From assembly GCA_028717405.1 (NCBI GenBank), contig JAQUNY010000141.1, positions 1 through 5,028 on the forward strand: DNA of 5,028 bases, in the 5' to 3' direction. The first letter of the stretch is position 1; every line of letters begins with the position of its first letter. Both the position numbers and the translations under genes were made by a program. Positions 4,829 to 5,028 of the stretch are shown here, one piece after another. The notes under the pieces were generated by a model. The model made no database searches, was not told the origin of the DNA, and saw only the letters and a list, made by a program, of their open reading frames with translations. The DNA comes from Eubacteriales bacterium (GTDB lineage Bacteria > Bacillota > Clostridia > JAQUNY01).

Positions 4829-5028
4829 TTACTCTGCTATGCTGCCTTCAGCGTGCTCTGTGAAAGCCCTTTCCATGTTGACGGTAAAAATCTTTCCCTT
4901 ATATTCAGGCTGCCCCTGAGCAAATACCCTCACATAGTTATGTGTCAGCCCTTCAAGGATCACAGGCTCACTGTCCTGCCCCTTTTCAGCTTTTCTCATA
5001 ATATTAATGTTATCTAAAATACTATTTC
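4829..5028 (-). CDS. mtaB: C-terminal TRAM domain of a probable tRNA t6A37 methylthiotransferase (MtaB-like), cut by window edge
   Basis: An open frame enters from the right edge and runs 65 codons on the minus strand to TAA at 4829-4831. Its central part, VILEGLTHNYVRVFAQG followed by a GKIFTVNM strand, has the look of the C-terminal TRAM RNA-binding beta-barrel of MiaB/MtaB-type radical-SAM methylthiotransferases; EGLT-x-NY-x-RV is closest to what is usual in MtaB. MtaB uses two iron-sulfur clusters to convert t6A37 to ms2t6A37 in tRNAs reading ANN codons. The radical-SAM and N-terminal domains lie outside the window, so the assignment rests on the tail alone. An internal ATG at minus-strand position 4999 exists but has no ribosome binding site, and the frame is open upstream of it, so a truncated gene is the better reading. 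RimO, MiaB or another TRAM protein cannot be fully excluded. Confidence 0.62.
   Translation of the reverse strand, partial: NSILDNINIMRKAEKGQDSEPVILEGLTHNYVRVFAQGQPEYKGKIFTVNMERAFTEHAEGSIAE

Noticed and set aside
4728..5017. Two overlapping plus-strand frames of 63 and 75 codons
   Set aside because: They run through the repeat cluster and antisense to the TRAM-domain tail, with no ribosome binding site or recognisable motif.

Overview
The window looks like chromosomal DNA from a Gram-positive Firmicute, probably of the class Clostridia. The main evidence is the minus-strand block ireB-ruvX-DUF1292, a gene order typical of Firmicutes. Strong AGGAGG-type ribosome binding sites, a TTG start and sigma-A-like promoters with 17-base spacers agree with this. 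Genus cannot be fixed from the sequence. No mobile element, CRISPR array, tRNA or rRNA is visible, and no gene-free stretch exceeds 300 bases.

Plus strand, left part (1-2412): a promoter (58-86) precedes a two-gene sugar module. It holds a TIM-barrel sugar phosphate isomerase/epimerase-like protein (174-1139) and a Gfo/Idh/MocA-family NAD(P)-dependent oxidoreductase (1246-2412, TTG start). The 106-base gap between them carries a strong dyad (1167-1199). The pair fits a route in which a sugar, glycoside or cyclitol is oxidised to a keto intermediate and then isomerised, epimerised or cleaved; the substrate cannot be told.

Plus strand, middle (2413-3452): a separate promoter (2475-2503) precedes a very small secreted-peptide gene (2562-2714, 50 codons). 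The peptide has a signal sequence and a predicted mature part of about 26 residues rich in Gly, Gln and Pro. After 51 bases comes a seven-helix hemolysin III/PAQR-type membrane protein (2766-3452). The peptide gene is the least explained element here.

Minus strand, right part (3494-5028): this block converges on the plus-strand genes across only 41 bases. In transcription order it contains the 3' end of a probable mtaB tRNA methylthiotransferase (TRAM domain, cut by the window edge), a 187-base gap with short degenerate repeats and a good promoter (4712-4740), then ireB, ruvX and a very acidic DUF1292 protein. ireB to ruvX is 15 bases; ruvX and the DUF1292 gene share an ATGA overlap. This is a housekeeping operon for cell-wall-stress signalling and RNA/DNA maintenance and is unrelated to the sugar module.
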